The position numbers were made by a program, and so were the translations under genes. Shown here one piece after another: positions 47,522 through 57,735 of a stretch of 64,000 nucleotides of DNA. Position 1 is the stretch's first letter; each line of letters begins with the position of its first letter. Source of the stretch: Dipteris shenzhenensis (lineage: Eukaryota; Polypodiophyta; Polypodiopsida; Gleicheniales); assembly GCA_047967505.1 (NCBI GenBank), contig CM106538.1; one strand, written 5' to 3'. Under the pieces are notes generated by a model that was not told the DNA's origin, made no database searches, and saw only the letters and a list, made by a program, of their open reading frames with translations.

Positions 47522-50500
47522 AATGAGGCAAGATAACTTCGTTTATAGCATGGGAAACAGTGCCAACCAGAGATATGGGAGGAAATGGATTTATCCAGAT
47601 GTGGCAAGGAAGCCCTATTTATAGTGTGGGGGTAGGGTCTGCAGATAGCCGACCTAGGTCTGCTTTACCTGACACGAACTTGGTCAGCTGACTGACCCAA
47701 CCCTGGTCAGCCACACTGCTGGCCTGGTTAGCCCCAGCCAGCTGGCACAAAACCAGCCTGTAATAGGCCCTCTACCAGCCTTCTAACCTGCCTCTAACCC
47801 TGGCCAAATGCCTTGGTAAACAGGCCGCAAACTAACTGAGAAAACTACTCCTTTCCAGGGTGGGCACACCCACATAGAAGTCCTCACTCTGCATGCATGA
47901 GATGCTCTAAATTCTAACAAGTACATCCCCCATGCGGAACTAGAGGTGTCTATCTCACATCTCCAAGACTGATGAAACTAAGAAAAGACTACTTATGAAA
48001 CTAGGAACCATAGGAAAGAACCACCATGTATCAGGAAGTTCCTATCATGTCATGTTATGTGTCTTATATCATTTGTCGGGTGTCATTAGGGAGTTGCTTG
48101 CTAAAGGTCAACTCCCACGCAGCGGAATCTCCTTAAAGTGCCCCTTCTGGGGCTCAAAACTAGGGACCTTTGGCCCACAAAACTAGGGCTTTGCCCCTCA
48201 CATCAAGGCAAGGGCCCAGCCCCTAGGTCTGCCTTATATAAGGCCTGGTTGGCTGCCTGCCCAACCAGCCTCTCAACTCCTGCCAAATAAGCTCTTTAGT
48301 TCTCTGCAGACAAAGATCCCTCTGACATGTAGAAGTCTGGGACTGTTGCTCCTGCAAGAACTCCTTCAACTCTCAAGTTCCCTCTGTTCTTCACCTTTAA
48401 GAATGATCTGCAGGTTGAACCGTGTATGGAACTCTGGAACATTGCTGTGCTTCTGCCCTCCACGTTGCTCTCCAGCAGGTTACTGCAGGAGTGCTCTGGA
48501 GTGCTCAGGACCAATGGAATGAAGAATCTGCAACTGCCATGCCAGACTCTTTATTTTTCTCCCTCTCCCTTGCAATCCTCTTTGGACACACTGAGATGTG
48601 GTGATCTGTAGTGATAGCATCTGCCCCTTTTCTTGGGCTTATTTGCATTCTTCTTGTCCTTTCCAGATGGCTCTGCTGCATCATGCTTTGGCTGAAAACC
48701 AGCAAACTTTGCCTTTCCTTTGTACTTAGCAGCAAATGCCTGCTCTACACCACGCATATCATCTTTAAAGACAGATTATTATTAGCTAGTATATTATCTT
48801 TAATGTATGCTAGCTGTTGTTGCAATAGTTTTGGACATGTATTTATCGATTTGGTTAACAGGGTAAAGACAGAAACTTTTTTTTTTTGAAGTAGGAAAAA
48901 TATATGCATGCTGTCCACATGCTCAGTTCAATGTGCTGCCTTTTGGCAGCCCCTTTCTCCCTCATCATTCCCCCTGTCTTTCTACCGGTGTCAATCCTCC
49001 ATGCTCTCCTCGTATGTACGCCTTACATGTGGGGAATTGACCCTCATTCTCCATCAGCAGGTTCTTTCAATTATCGAAGTCTAGTGTGGCTCCTTAACCA
49101 GTTGATCTTTAGTTGTCTCCATCGTTTAGTGGGAAGGATCTGGCTCTTCCATCGTAAGGCTGGCTCCACCAAGTTTATTTTTCCACATTCAAGTGGAAAA
49201 GCTCATTTTCAGTGCAGGAAGAGTCATCACCTTGATTCCTTGGTGGTCGGCTTCTCTTCATCACCCCCGTTATTGAGCACTCTGCAATTATGGTGAGGTG
49301 AGATACATCCGTCGACGTGGATCTCACTTCTTTGCATGACCATGAGGAGTCAGTAATGGTAGAGGTTCGCATTGAGGCAACAAGAATGGGAAGGGTAGCA
49401 GACAAGAACACAGGGCCTGAGACAGCCCATTTAGCGGCACCATAAGCTAGCCAAAAGGCCACCCACACAGGCCAGCCAATGGCCAACTGGACAAGGAGCC
49501 AGCCAACCTAGCCTCAGTCTGGCTAGCCAGCCAACTAGAATAGTCAGGAGTTTAGGATGATTTAACTCTTCTTGAACATTGGTATAAAGTGTCCTCCAGT
49601 CTTGATGCAGTACTACGTTTACAGATATAGCTGCAATTAACACTCTCCCTGGGGAGGGAGCCAGGTATCCCCTGCTCCTCTCCCTCCCTGCGTGAAAAAG
49701 GTAACTTCTATGAGGACTTTGAAAACAATACAAAGAATTACCTCTCTGTGAGGCATTGAAAGAGAAAACTGGCCATCTTTTTGTAAGATTTGATATATTT
49801 AATCTTTTGAAAGTATAGGTTGTTTTCAACCTTGGTGGGTCCCAATTTGTTTGCATGCACAGCATCAGATCATGACATTATTATTTTTCTGTGTTTGGAT
49901 CAGGCTCTGGCGTATATGAATGATGAGTTCATGTTTCAGTTATTTGGAAAATACAAGGACATGGCGAATGCTGTAAAACATCCATGCCATTTGAACATGG
50001 CAGCCTGTATGTTGAGATTGGATCGTTATGATGATGCAATTGCACAGTGCAGTATGGTATGTTGAATTTGTCAAAGCTTGATTAAGGTCAATTTACAATG
50101 ACTGGCTCAAATCTTTGTAAAAACCACTCAATCGAGTCGTTTAATTTCTGCGTCAGATGCCCTAGGGATATAAGATTTCCAGGATCCAAAAAGCTTTTCT
50201 AGTGTGCTTGCTTGCCTTAGCTTGACAAAACGTTTGAAGATTATTGAGGCATCACTTGAGTATTGGGCTAGAATGCAAACAAGCAGATTTTCTGATTGCT
50301 CCAAATATGCTTGGAACTTCATCAGGTTTTGCAGGAGGATGAGACAAATGTCAAAGCTTTGTTTAGACGAGGCAAGGCTCGTGCTGCTCTTGGTCGGACA
50401 GATGAAGCCAGAGAGGATTTCAAGAAAGTTAAGAAGCTATCTCCGGAAGACAAAGTTGTTGTTAAAGAGCTGCGTCTACTTGCTGAACAGGACAAACAAG

Positions 50501-50652
50501 TATATGAGAAGCAGAAGGAACTGTACAAGGGATTATTTGGTCCTCCTCGTGCTGCAAAGACAAGAAAATTGTACTGGTATCAGATATTGTGGAGCTGGAT
50601 TACGTCAAAGATTAGATCAATTTTTAGAATTTGCAATAATAAGGATGATTAG
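34848..50652 (+). CDS. TWD1: TWISTED DWARF1-type FKBP42 immunophilin, seven exons
   Basis: Exons: 34848-34905, 35103-35279, 35972-36061, 36238-36421, 36803-36925, 49904-50056 and 50326-50652, about 370 codons, matching FKBP42 length. TWD1 is a membrane-anchored FK506-binding-type co-chaperone that interacts with HSP90 and ABCB auxin transporters. Exons 2-4 encode the FKBP domain (HYRAWTEM, LAIAVGSMKAGE, NVPPKADLIYEVEMIGF), exons 5-7 the TPR region (EERIEAADRRKADGNQLFK, ALFRRGKARAALG) and a C-terminal Trp-rich anchor (YWYQILWSWITSK) before TAG. Introns 1-4 and 6 have GT-AG borders and preserve phase. Two defects are seen: a base is missing around 36348-36352 (GNFS to NVPP), and the exon 5-6 join needed in frame (36925|49904) cannot be made by GT-AG, since TT stands where GT is expected. 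It may be a pseudogene, or these may be errors. Confidence 0.9.
34907..34942. repeat. CT microsatellite in TWD1 intron 1
   Basis: A (CT)n run immediately after the exon 1 donor (GTTTGC). The Ser-Leu repeats read through it are not coding. Confidence 0.9.
38114..38193. repeat. (TG)n(GA)n microsatellite, LINE 5' side
   Basis: Two alternating TG-then-GA blocks: TG to about 38130, GA to about 38163, TG to 38179 and GA to 38193. The same composition (GT then GA) occurs directly after the poly-A at the LINE's other end (43367-43425). Confidence 0.95.
38225..38490 (+). promoter_or_regulatory. CGTAC motif array in LINE 5' region
   Basis: CGTAC occurs 11 times on this strand in 261 bp (38228, 38291, 38299, 38324, 38354, 38376, 38403, 38411, 38433, 38455, 38484), mostly as TCCGTACAG, plus an inverted CTGTACGG at 38257. 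About one in four such windows would hold even one by chance. Some units form a 22-bp repeat (CTCCGTACAGTCCCGTCTGC). GTAC is the core bound by plant SBP/SPL factors (TNCGTACAA consensus), so this may be the LINE promoter; that function is inferred. Confidence 0.75.
38542..39753 (+). pseudogene. LINE ORF1 (gag-like)
   Basis: The ATG at 38542 opens a frame of about 400 codons with one in-frame TAG (38974). The first half resembles the DUF4283-type RNA-binding domain of plant LINE ORF1 (IIFFLGRIPVASDVAQW...GFYEVHLSD). The second contains a single knuckle, CFACHKFRHLASECP (CX2CX4HX4C). The C-terminal third is Gln/Lys/Pro-rich. If the TAG was once CAG, one substitution disrupts the ORF. Confidence 0.85.
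39796..43275 (+). pseudogene. LINE ORF2: endonuclease, RT, zinc-binding end
   Basis: An APE-type endonuclease comes first: FTYNVQSL, DIVCLQEH with the catalytic Glu, FICGDFNN and GLSDHAP near its end, interrupted by TGA at 40021 and 40039. RT follows from about 40860: KLVPKK, DWRPITLMPVVYKLIAKMI, QYGFVPRRQIHDN, then QVD/AKAFD broken by a one-base insertion near 41262, SVRQGCPLS and YADD at 41569-41580. The C-terminal zf-RVT region (WWRKNLGILWKCKMPLKQRLFLWRC...LHLLWHCP) continues past TAG 42919. Other stops lie at 40768, 40849 and 41518. Confidence 0.88.
43357..43425. repeat. LINE poly-A followed by (GT)n(GA)n
   Basis: Ten A residues at 43357-43366 are followed directly by GT repeats and then about 23 GA units. 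The arrangement matches the TG/GA array at the LINE's 5' side (38114-38193). Confidence 0.95.
43578..45120 (-). mobile_element. Second LINE lineage, 3' RT fragment
   Basis: On the minus strand the fragment begins with RT thumb-like sequence near 45115 (VEVVSSYTYLGVVFSG) and continues through ARLEGQC, LVRPAGMYGSPCWG and AKVERLQVLMLSRMIRG to a C-terminal zinc-binding block: FRVSSHRLRIESGR, CTLCDMQEVETEEHFIFRCP. A long tail with a poly-Asp run (43670-43650 area, from a CAT/CGT microsatellite) follows. The GTAC-promoter LINE next to it has a different C-terminal layout, so this is another lineage. The 5' part is missing; a copia LTR begins at 45175. Two frames are needed, so it is decayed. Confidence 0.75.
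45175..45677 (-). repeat. Left (3') LTR of gag-only copia element
   Basis: It starts TGTCAATGTTGCACATTG, like the right copy, and contains a GA tract and repeated GGTCAGCC and CCAGCCAGCTGGC motifs. It ends GCTCTAAAT rather than GCTCTAAATTCTAACA, so its inner edge is truncated by about 7 bp. It has an extra copy of a GACC/GGTCAGCCGACTGACC unit compared with the right LTR. Confidence 0.88.
46150..46790 (-). pseudogene. Copia gag of the gag-only element
   Basis: On the minus strand 46776-46594 and 46587-46267 encode the gag core: VTLQGQLYSLEF, KVIHDQLQAMG, LAAFILTKLPTAYDVVSQALR and DDICSLLLEEE, the UBN2-type pattern. Near 46210-46150 a knuckle-like CYARGKRSHFANDC has Arg in place of the second Cys. 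The frame changes between segments. No protease motif follows. Confidence 0.8.
47436..47447 (-). promoter_or_regulatory. Primer-binding site, tRNA-Met type
   Basis: The minus strand reads TGGTATCAGAGC immediately inside the LTR end, the usual primer-binding site of plant copia elements, complementary to initiator tRNA-Met. Confidence 0.92.
47448..47919 (-). repeat. Right (5') LTR of gag-only copia element
   Basis: On the coding strand it starts TGTTAGAATTTAGAGC and ends CATTTACA; on the plus strand it runs from TGTAAATGTTGCAC to TTCTAACA. It contains a (GA)n run at about 47479-47518. It has the same GGTCAGCC-rich body as the left LTR. It is about 472 bp. Confidence 0.9.
48505..48757 (-). pseudogene. 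Copia gag fragment with broken knuckle
   Basis: Minus-strand sequence encodes EQAFAAKYKGKAKF, a Lys/Pro-rich linker and CYHY...SKEDC, resembling the basic end of a copia gag with a damaged CCHC knuckle. No other element part adjoins it. Confidence 0.55.
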
Positions 50653-53565
50653 CATTCCGAGTAAGAGAGAACCTGCAAATTGCCAGATTAACTTCCAAGG
50701 AGTGTTAACTCTCGCCCCCCCAGGGAAGATTTGTGTCCTACACTGATCGTTACCTATTTGGCAGTTTGCATATATTTGGACTTGAGGTGCTAGTTTGGAA
50801 AGAGTGACCTGTCCATTTGTTGTAGGCATGATAGTAATTTATGGCTAATGCCTTAGTTCTAGTTGCGGCAAGCTCTGAGCGGATTTTGTGAGTCTTTAAG
50901 ATAGTAACTTGTCTTATGAAAGAGAGGCCGGCGAACTGTTTTCCTAAAAGCTATATATGTACATGGAAGGACTGTTCAAAGAGAAAAAGGTCTCCATTAA
51001 GGAGGAACTTTATGCTAAAAGAATAAAAAACGATTCAGTTATTGCCATTAAATGTTCTCAAGTTCCCAAGAATCACATTAAAAGTAGAAACCGTAATAGT
51101 GTTATGATTCTGTTCATTCATTGTCTGTTGTAATAGCAGATGCACGTGCTTTGAAACAACTATTGATCTCTCTCTGCAGAATGGAATATCTGAACGTTCT
51201 GTACTAAGACACGCCTGAATTATGCACACACCAAATTTATGTACTGCTTAATGGCCCTAAAAAACTGAGACACGCTGAATTTGTACCCTTTTTTAATTCT
51301 AAAGTGTTGGATAAAGCTAGGGCAAGTCTTGAGTTGAAAATTTGCATTTGTATGAAATTAATAACCTTAAAAGAATAACGTATCTTAAGAAGGCATATGG
51401 CTAAACATGAGAAATATTCTTGTTCAAACTATGGAGAGAGCAGTTTATCCGGTTGTTTGATCTACATCTTAAGCATAAAACAAGGCTCTTTAGAGTGAAC
51501 CAAGAAAGTCACCTCACGTCACCGTTCATGAAGTTACTTATTTTTACAGCTTTCTTGCATGTGCAGTTGTGAGTAAATGTGATAGGTGTGTAACTCCTAG
51601 ATGCATGAGTCAATACACTAATCTTGTTGCTCCTGAAGGGAGCCTTTGTGATGGACTGATTCGTTGGGTGTTGAAGAAGCGTGATAAGAGAGAGTCTTGC
51701 ATGCTTGCCTCGAGGGAGCTGGTGTAGGATGGCTCACCAACTCGAGCTCATCTTAATAAGAATGTGTCAATGCAGGCCATGAAGACTCTGCAAGGTGTAG
51801 AAACGTTGGGTGGTTAGTGGAGTGGTGATTTCAAGACAAAGGTAGCACATTTATTGAGTTGAGTGGGTCTTTGAGGCCGAGGAATAATCCTTTGCTATTC
51901 TCGAAAGCTATGATGTGCTTTCTACCAGGTCCCAAGAAGAAACAGATATTTGTATGTGGCAAAGGTACGAGGATACGTGGCAATTGCGCATTGACAAGGG
52001 ATCCTTCACCAGTTTGCTTGGGTAGTTCCTTACATGTTATTGTAAAGATTTTGAATGCTCATATGGGCATAGAGAGAAACATATCAGGGAAGATTTGGAA
52101 GCTAAGTGAGTGTCTAAGCCATGCCAATTCAATTTGAAACTTAACTGTGGTGAAATCTTGTAATGGCAACCAAATGGACGTGGAAAACAAAAGCAAAAGG
52201 GGAAAAAAGAAATTGGCAATTGGAAAGATAAACATAAGAGAAGGTCTCTTGTTGATGACTCCTTGGATGAGGTTGACAAGAAACAAGAATGGTGATACTT
52301 TGCAAGTTCTTATGCAAGAATGGTGATACTTTGCAAGTTCTTATGCAATGCTTTGTTTGTTTGTCGAATGTGAGTATTACTAGATACGGGTAAACAAAGG
52401 CTATCTCCAGGTTAATCAAGAGGTTCAATCTCATGTATTTACCCTTTAGAGAAAAAGAATCGTAAATCTTGGTATTGCAAGGGTTTGAAGGGCTTAGTTT
52501 GCTTCATGCATATCCCTTGGATAGGTGCAATGAGCGTCGCCCTTGATATGGTGTTGCCAAGTGGTGCACTAGGGATAAGGAAAGTCATCTCATGGCTATG
52601 AAAATGCAAAGGGTTTTTGTCTAATTTGTGGTTGCAGATCAGAACATGGTGAAAAAGAGGATTGCACCGATTAGACCCAATACATGATATCAATAGCTCG
52701 AAGTTGAAGAATGGCTAGATTTATGGGATGATATTTGTTTCATTAATTTTGTGTCCAGTAGACTCTTTACATATGCAAGGATTCATTCGAATTGATTGGC
52801 AAAGAAGATGGGCTTCAAGGACACTAGATCGGACTGAATCTACATTTGTATTTGCCTTACTCAAAGGTACCAAAAAAGAGAGAGAAAGTTGCTATGATAA
52901 ACTCACAATTGAGGTATAGTGTGGCTGCATCCAATCAAGCAATCACTTTCTCCTAGCCCAAAGCTATCACTTCAATCTTGTGTATGACAATATTTGAAGG
53001 ATGACAATGATGTTTGCATTGCTCAAGGGTTTAGGCTAATGCAATCACACGTTAGAGAAAAGAAAGAGAGGCATTGAAAAGGTGGGTTTCTAAAGACAAA
53101 AAAAGCTTGGAGGTGAGGGTTCAGCGTCTGTACATGGTTGATCTTGTAAATTTAGTTTGTTTCCTTCACATTGTAAGTATATACATGTATCATAACACTA
53201 CTATTCTTTACTTTAACATTTTCATTTTTGCAATTATTAAAGTCACAATATGCTCGTGTGTGTATGTGTGGCTTAACATAAAGGAACAAAAAATCAACTA
53301 CCTAAGCCTTCCATGACAAAGTAATCCCAACCCTTGCCTATACAACCATTATTGAACAATAACTTAAGCAAGAGTACAAATCAAGATGATTATTAAGCAA
53401 GGAAACCAATGCCATAGGTACAGACATAAGTTTTTTTCATTTTGACACTTATCATATAGATCCACTTTTATTCACTTATTGTCAGTAGGTTGGGAGTAAG
53501 TTCCACATGGTGGGCTTACTCCCACCATGTGGTCTTACCCTTTGGTTGGGGTGGGCCATACACAC
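50653..53565. other. Region after TWD1, no gene recognised
   Basis: An AATAAA lies at 51022, 370 bp after the TWD1 stop, and could serve as a poly-A signal. The rest has only short frames, and a 39-bp tandem duplication (TGGTGATACTTTGCAAGTTC twice) lies near 52290-52347. Confidence 0.55.
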
Positions 53566-53775
53566 ACACACAATAATTTTGATTAGTGAATGCATCTCTT
53601 ACACACAAACAATTATTTCTTTACACACACACACACATGCATGCACGCATGCGCGCGCACACACCCAATAATTTTGATTAGTAAATGCATCTCTTACATA
53701 CAAAGACTTACTTCTTTACACACACACACACGTGCATACACACATACACATGCATGCATGCACACACACACGTAT
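53566..53775. repeat. Tandem units with CA/CG alternating tracts
   Basis: A 96-bp unit starting CAATAATTTTGATTAGT occurs twice (about 53570 and 53666). Each ends in (CA)n with TGCATGC and GCGCGC. From 53622 to 53664, 43 bases alternate purine and pyrimidine without a break. Confidence 0.93.
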
Positions 53776-54042
53776 ACTTTCCCAACTGTGAATTATTCCT
53801 TTATGTACCCCCCATGTAATTTTTCCTTTACACTCTATTTTTAAGCACCCCACACACCAAGCACACTAATCCTCCCATACTTCCTCTAATCCCTCCTCTA
53901 GGGTTTCCCCCATCTCCTCCCTCTCCCCTAGACAGCACAACCACTTTGGTTTAATCACGCTATTTGGTTCATTTCCAATAACTTGACCACCTTCTTCCAA
54001 GGGAGACCATTGAAGGCTGCATTCAACTATTCAACTCCTTCA

Positions 54043-54195
54043 TGACTAACTGTATACTAGATTTAGTTGAAATAAAGGATATATAAAAACCCCTTTAGGG
54101 TTAGGGTTAGGGTCTCCAACGCTTTCCTTTTTAACACTCTTTTGGGTTAGTGCTATGCACATATGATAACATGATGTTGAGATGGTTCCTCAACA
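54043..54195 (-). repeat. Copia D 3' LTR
   Basis: On the plus strand it runs from TGACTAACTGTA to CCTCAACA, matching copy B's LTR ends. It is 153 bp and includes three telomere-like TTAGGG units. Confidence 0.72.
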
Positions 54196-55840
54196 CCTTT
54201 TCTCAAGATCAACATCAAGAAGTAGGCCTTCCCTCAAGATGATGATTCTGGGAAATCGAAGAAGAATTGAGCATTACATTCCATCACACCCCTTCTCTGG
54301 GTCAAACCAAGAGCTTGTTGGTGTTTCTTAAAAAGCTCTTTCCCAAGTGATTTTGTAAAGATATCTGCAACATTCTCTTTGTTGTCAAAATGTTGCAATG
54401 TGATGTCCCCAACTAACACTCTTTCTCTGATGAAGTGCTCTCTGACATCAATGTGCTTTGTCCTAGAGTGATATACTCGATTCTTGGCTAATGATTGAGC
54501 CGACTGATTATCACAGTATATTGTTGTTGGCTTTGATGAGACAAAGTAATCTATCTCTCACAATAGTCTTTTGAGCCATATAGCCTCACATGCACATGTT
54601 GTGAGTGCCCTATATTTTGCTTTTGTTGAAGACAAAGAAATAGTTGGTTGCTTGTTTGACAACCATCTCAACCAAGAAAAATGCATATCCTACTCATGAT
54701 CTCCTGCAAATCAATGTCACATTATCCATGCAACCTTGGATGACTTCCCTGTATTCTATTCTTATATCTTTGATGTATCTCAAGACTATTTTGGCTGCAT
54801 TTCAATGAGATTATTTTGGATTTGCCATAAACTATGCAAGTGAACTTACTGCACAACAAATATCTGGCCTTGTGACAGTCTGTTATATAAGAGATCCAAT
54901 GCGATATCAATAGTACTTGTCATTGACTGTAGGCTTGGATCTTTAGTAAATTTCAAACTTTGTTCCATGGGAGTGGCTGCAATCTTGCAATCTGCCATAT
55001 GAAACTTCTTTAGGAGACTATTCACATATTTCTATTGGCTCATGAAGGTGCTGTCTGAGTCTCTTTAGAACTCAATACCAAGACAATAGTGCATAAGTCC
55101 AAGATCTTTCCTATCAAACTTTGCAGATAAGCCTTGTTTCAACTTACTGATGAAGCTATCATTACTTCCTATCACAACCAGATCATCTACATACAAAAGT
55201 GCAATAGTAATGTCTTCCCCTTGAACTTTGTAGTAGAGAGTATGATTTGCATTGGACTTCATGTATCCAAGATTAACAAAATACTTGTCAATTTGTTGTA
55301 CCAACTTCTAGGTGGTTGCTTTAAGCTATAGAGACTTTTCTTGAGATGGCAAACGTGATGCTCTTTCCATGGTTTAACATACCCTGTTGGTTGCTGCATG
55401 TAGACTTCCTCGTCTAGCTAGCCATTGAGAAAAGCATTTTTGACATCTAGCTGATATGCATTCCCATCTACTGAGTGTCGCTAGTGATACCAAAAATCTT
55501 ATGGAATCCATCTTTGCTACTGAAAACCCAATTGTTTGCAATGGCCTTCTTTCTTGGTGGAAGGTTGCATAATTCCCAAGTATTGTTTTTATACAATGCT
55601 TCCATTCCTTCATTCATAGCAATTTGCCATTCTGGCTTGTCAACTGCGTACTCTGGCTCTTTTATAGCCATGGTTGTAGTCATAAGAGCATAATTGGTGG
55701 TTTCAATCCGAATTGCTTTGCCTTTCTGAGCATATGTCAATCTTCCTAGGGGTCTACTTTCCCTAGTAGACTGTCTGAGTTGCTGCTCGTCTCGGGGTGT
55801 CTCTGGCAATTCTTGCTCTTCTTCATCACCCTTTTCTGTA
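54043..55840 (-). mobile_element. Ty1/copia element D, 3' half
   Basis: Same family as B and in the same orientation: 3' LTR 54043-54195, polypurine tract, RNase H (54419-54234 LVGDITLQHFDNKENVADIFTKSLGK) and RT fragments (55304-55065 with LLYVDDLVVIG). The integrase end follows at 55809-55468 (TPRDEQQLRQSTRESRPL, EALYKNNTWELCNLPP). The upstream half is missing. The LTR contains TTAGGGTTAGGGTTAGGG near 54095. Confidence 0.85.
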
Positions 55841-56880
55841 GGTGATCACACTGGGTGATCACACTAATTACTGTCACCTACAGTCACACTAATTAGTGCG
55901 CTTTGGATGGGTTCACCGCCAATCGTTGAAGGACTGGGTAATAAATTGGGTAAGAGGGCGAACTTCCATACTTTAATAGAGGTGGAGGCGAGAGCCTTCG
56001 ATCTGCTTCTTCCAGTGATGCATTAGGGCACTGTTGGGTAGATCTTGGAAGGACTGCAGATTGGGTCACCATTGAACATCTTTGGGCGGGGAGGAGGGGG
56101 GTGTTGGAGGGACACCGTTGTTGTCCATAGGCATGGGTTCCTCTTCAACAGTCCCAGTGGGTGACAAGTCGATGGTGGGCATATGTACAAAATTCTTCGG
56201 CTTGAGGAGCGTGTTGAGTGCTTCCTCTGAAAGGTCGACATGAGTGTTGGAGGAGATGGACTGGGAGGTCCCCTGCTATGCAAAGCTTGTGTTGGAGGCA
56301 TTGGAGGAGTACACGGGGAGGTTTGTGCGGGGGAGTTGGGGCGGGATGGCATGGGTGGTTTGCTGGGGGGGGTTGGGTGGGATCAATAGGAGGCGATTGT
56401 GGGATTTTGACGGGTGGGTGGTGGACTTAAAAATTGCTATGGATTCCTGCCCCTCTGCCTCAGTGACTTCTTCAGGATATGCTATGTGGATTGTTTTAAA
56501 ATTGTTGACCAAGGACTCGAGAGAGTCCTGGAGAGCTTTACAGCACCCAGTTATATAGAATGATTATGCCAAGGGGATGGTAGGCAACTAGGTGACTTTG
56601 CGTTTGGGCTACTGAGGCTTGGCCATAGGTCTGCATCCAGTTGATATCGGCTTGGAGGCCGTCGGGAGTGCAAACCCATGGGATGAGTTCATCAGGCTTG
56701 GCTAGTTGCATCACGTCATCGTCTTGTGGGTAATTGGTGGACTTTGTGATGACCCGACGCCATGCTTGGAAGTTGAGCAGGATGGGGTGGCCAACAAGGG
56801 TCTGAAGGTTAGAGGGGTAGAGAAGGGAGAGGCTGGCGGGTTGAAGATCGAGAGAGAAGTATGACATGGCAAGGATGGGG
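55841..56880 (-). pseudogene. Unknown proline-rich ORF remnant
   Basis: Minus-strand frames 56867-56538 (AWRRVITKSTNYPQDDDVMQLAKPDELIPWVC) and 56512-56276 plus 56352-56023 (Pro/Ser-rich) may be one broken protein. The first part looks like a folded domain; the second is low complexity. No family is recognised. It may be a transposon ORF1 or a capsid-like protein. Confidence 0.3.
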
Positions 56881-56929
56881 TGGCAATGGTCAGCATTACG
56901 ACAAAGGATTGTTTGGAGTAGAGGCAGAG

Positions 56930-57735
56930 GTAGGGCAAGCCGATCTAGAGGCCGTGGCAGAAATCAAAATATGCAGCAAATTCAAGAAAACTAGTCCTAT
57001 GGAGGAGGACATCGTAACTTTAGAGGCAGGGGGAGCCAAAGAGGTCATGGTGGATGGCAGAGAGGCCAAAACACAAACAACAATGTTGAATGCTACTACT
57101 GTGGTAAAATGGGTCATATGGTTAAAGACTGCTATAAAAAGCAGAATGACATCATGACTGAAAAATTGTAGCAAGGCAATTATGCATCCTCTAGTAGATA
57201 GTGTGATGACAGAAATGAGCATTTGTTTATAGAGCAGCACATGATCAATTCTGTGACAAGTGCAGAAGAAAGCAATGATGTGTGGTATGTTGACTCAGGT
57301 GCATCAAACCACATGACAGGTCATGCAGAATGGATGCAAGATGCAAGGAAAATGGAAAGACCAAGATTTGTGGAGACTGGTGATGATACTGCACATCCTA
57401 TTGTGCAGATGGGTAAAATTCCTTTGTCTATGCAGGATGGGAAAAAGAAATACCAGTCTGAAAAATTTCATGTCCCGAATATCACCAAGAACTTGGTTTC
57501 TATTGATCAAATGGTTGAGCAGGGCTTCCAGGTCAGATTTAATCCTTATGGATGCTTTGTTGAGGATATGAAAAATAAAGGTCGCTTGATAGCAAAAGGG
57601 AAGAAGAAGGGCATGATGTTTATGTTGGATGCAGACATGCCTGAATTGAGTGCAGCAATGTTTGCACATGGGGCTGGTGTAGTCGTAGATATAAATATCT
57701 GGCATAAACGCATTGGTCATGTTAATGTATAGTGA
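56930..57735 (+). pseudogene. Copia E gag end, protease and gag-pre-integrase
   Basis: An RGRG-rich linker leads to the knuckle CYYCGKMGHMVKDC (57091-57132; CX2CX4HX4C complete). The protease motif is WYVDSGASNHMT at about 57283-57318, with intact D-S-G. The gag-pre-integrase part ends at IWHKRIGHVNV, where TAG-TGA follows at 57730. Stops TAG at 56992, 57169 and 57199 break the gag-protease link. Confidence 0.87.

Larger units (their letters stand above)
45175..47919 (-). mobile_element. Gag-only Ty1/copia derivative with LTRs and 5-bp target duplication
   Basis: Direct LTRs lie at 45175-45677 and 47448-47919, flanked by AGTAC on both sides (45170-45174 and 47920-47924). On the coding (minus) strand the right LTR ends TTTACA and is followed at once by the primer-binding site TGGTATCAGAGC. 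Only a gag-like ORF region is recognised internally. RT, integrase and RNase H are absent: the internal part is just 1.77 kb. The left LTR's inner tip and the polypurine tract are also missing, so one deletion probably removed pol and the LTR edge. Confidence 0.9.
36926..49903 (+). other. Intron 5 of TWD1, about 13 kb, transposon-filled
   Basis: Between the TPR-linker exon (ending ATG at 36925) and the exon starting GCTCTGGCG at 49904 there are 12,978 bp. Inside are a LINE (38.2-43.4 kb, plus), a fragment of another LINE lineage (43.6-45.1 kb, minus), a gag-only copia element (45.2-47.9 kb, minus) and a gag fragment (48.5-48.8 kb, minus). The acceptor CAG at 49901-49903 is normal. The donor position reads TTACCT; a GT lies one base upstream but would shift the frame. 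Confidence 0.85.
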
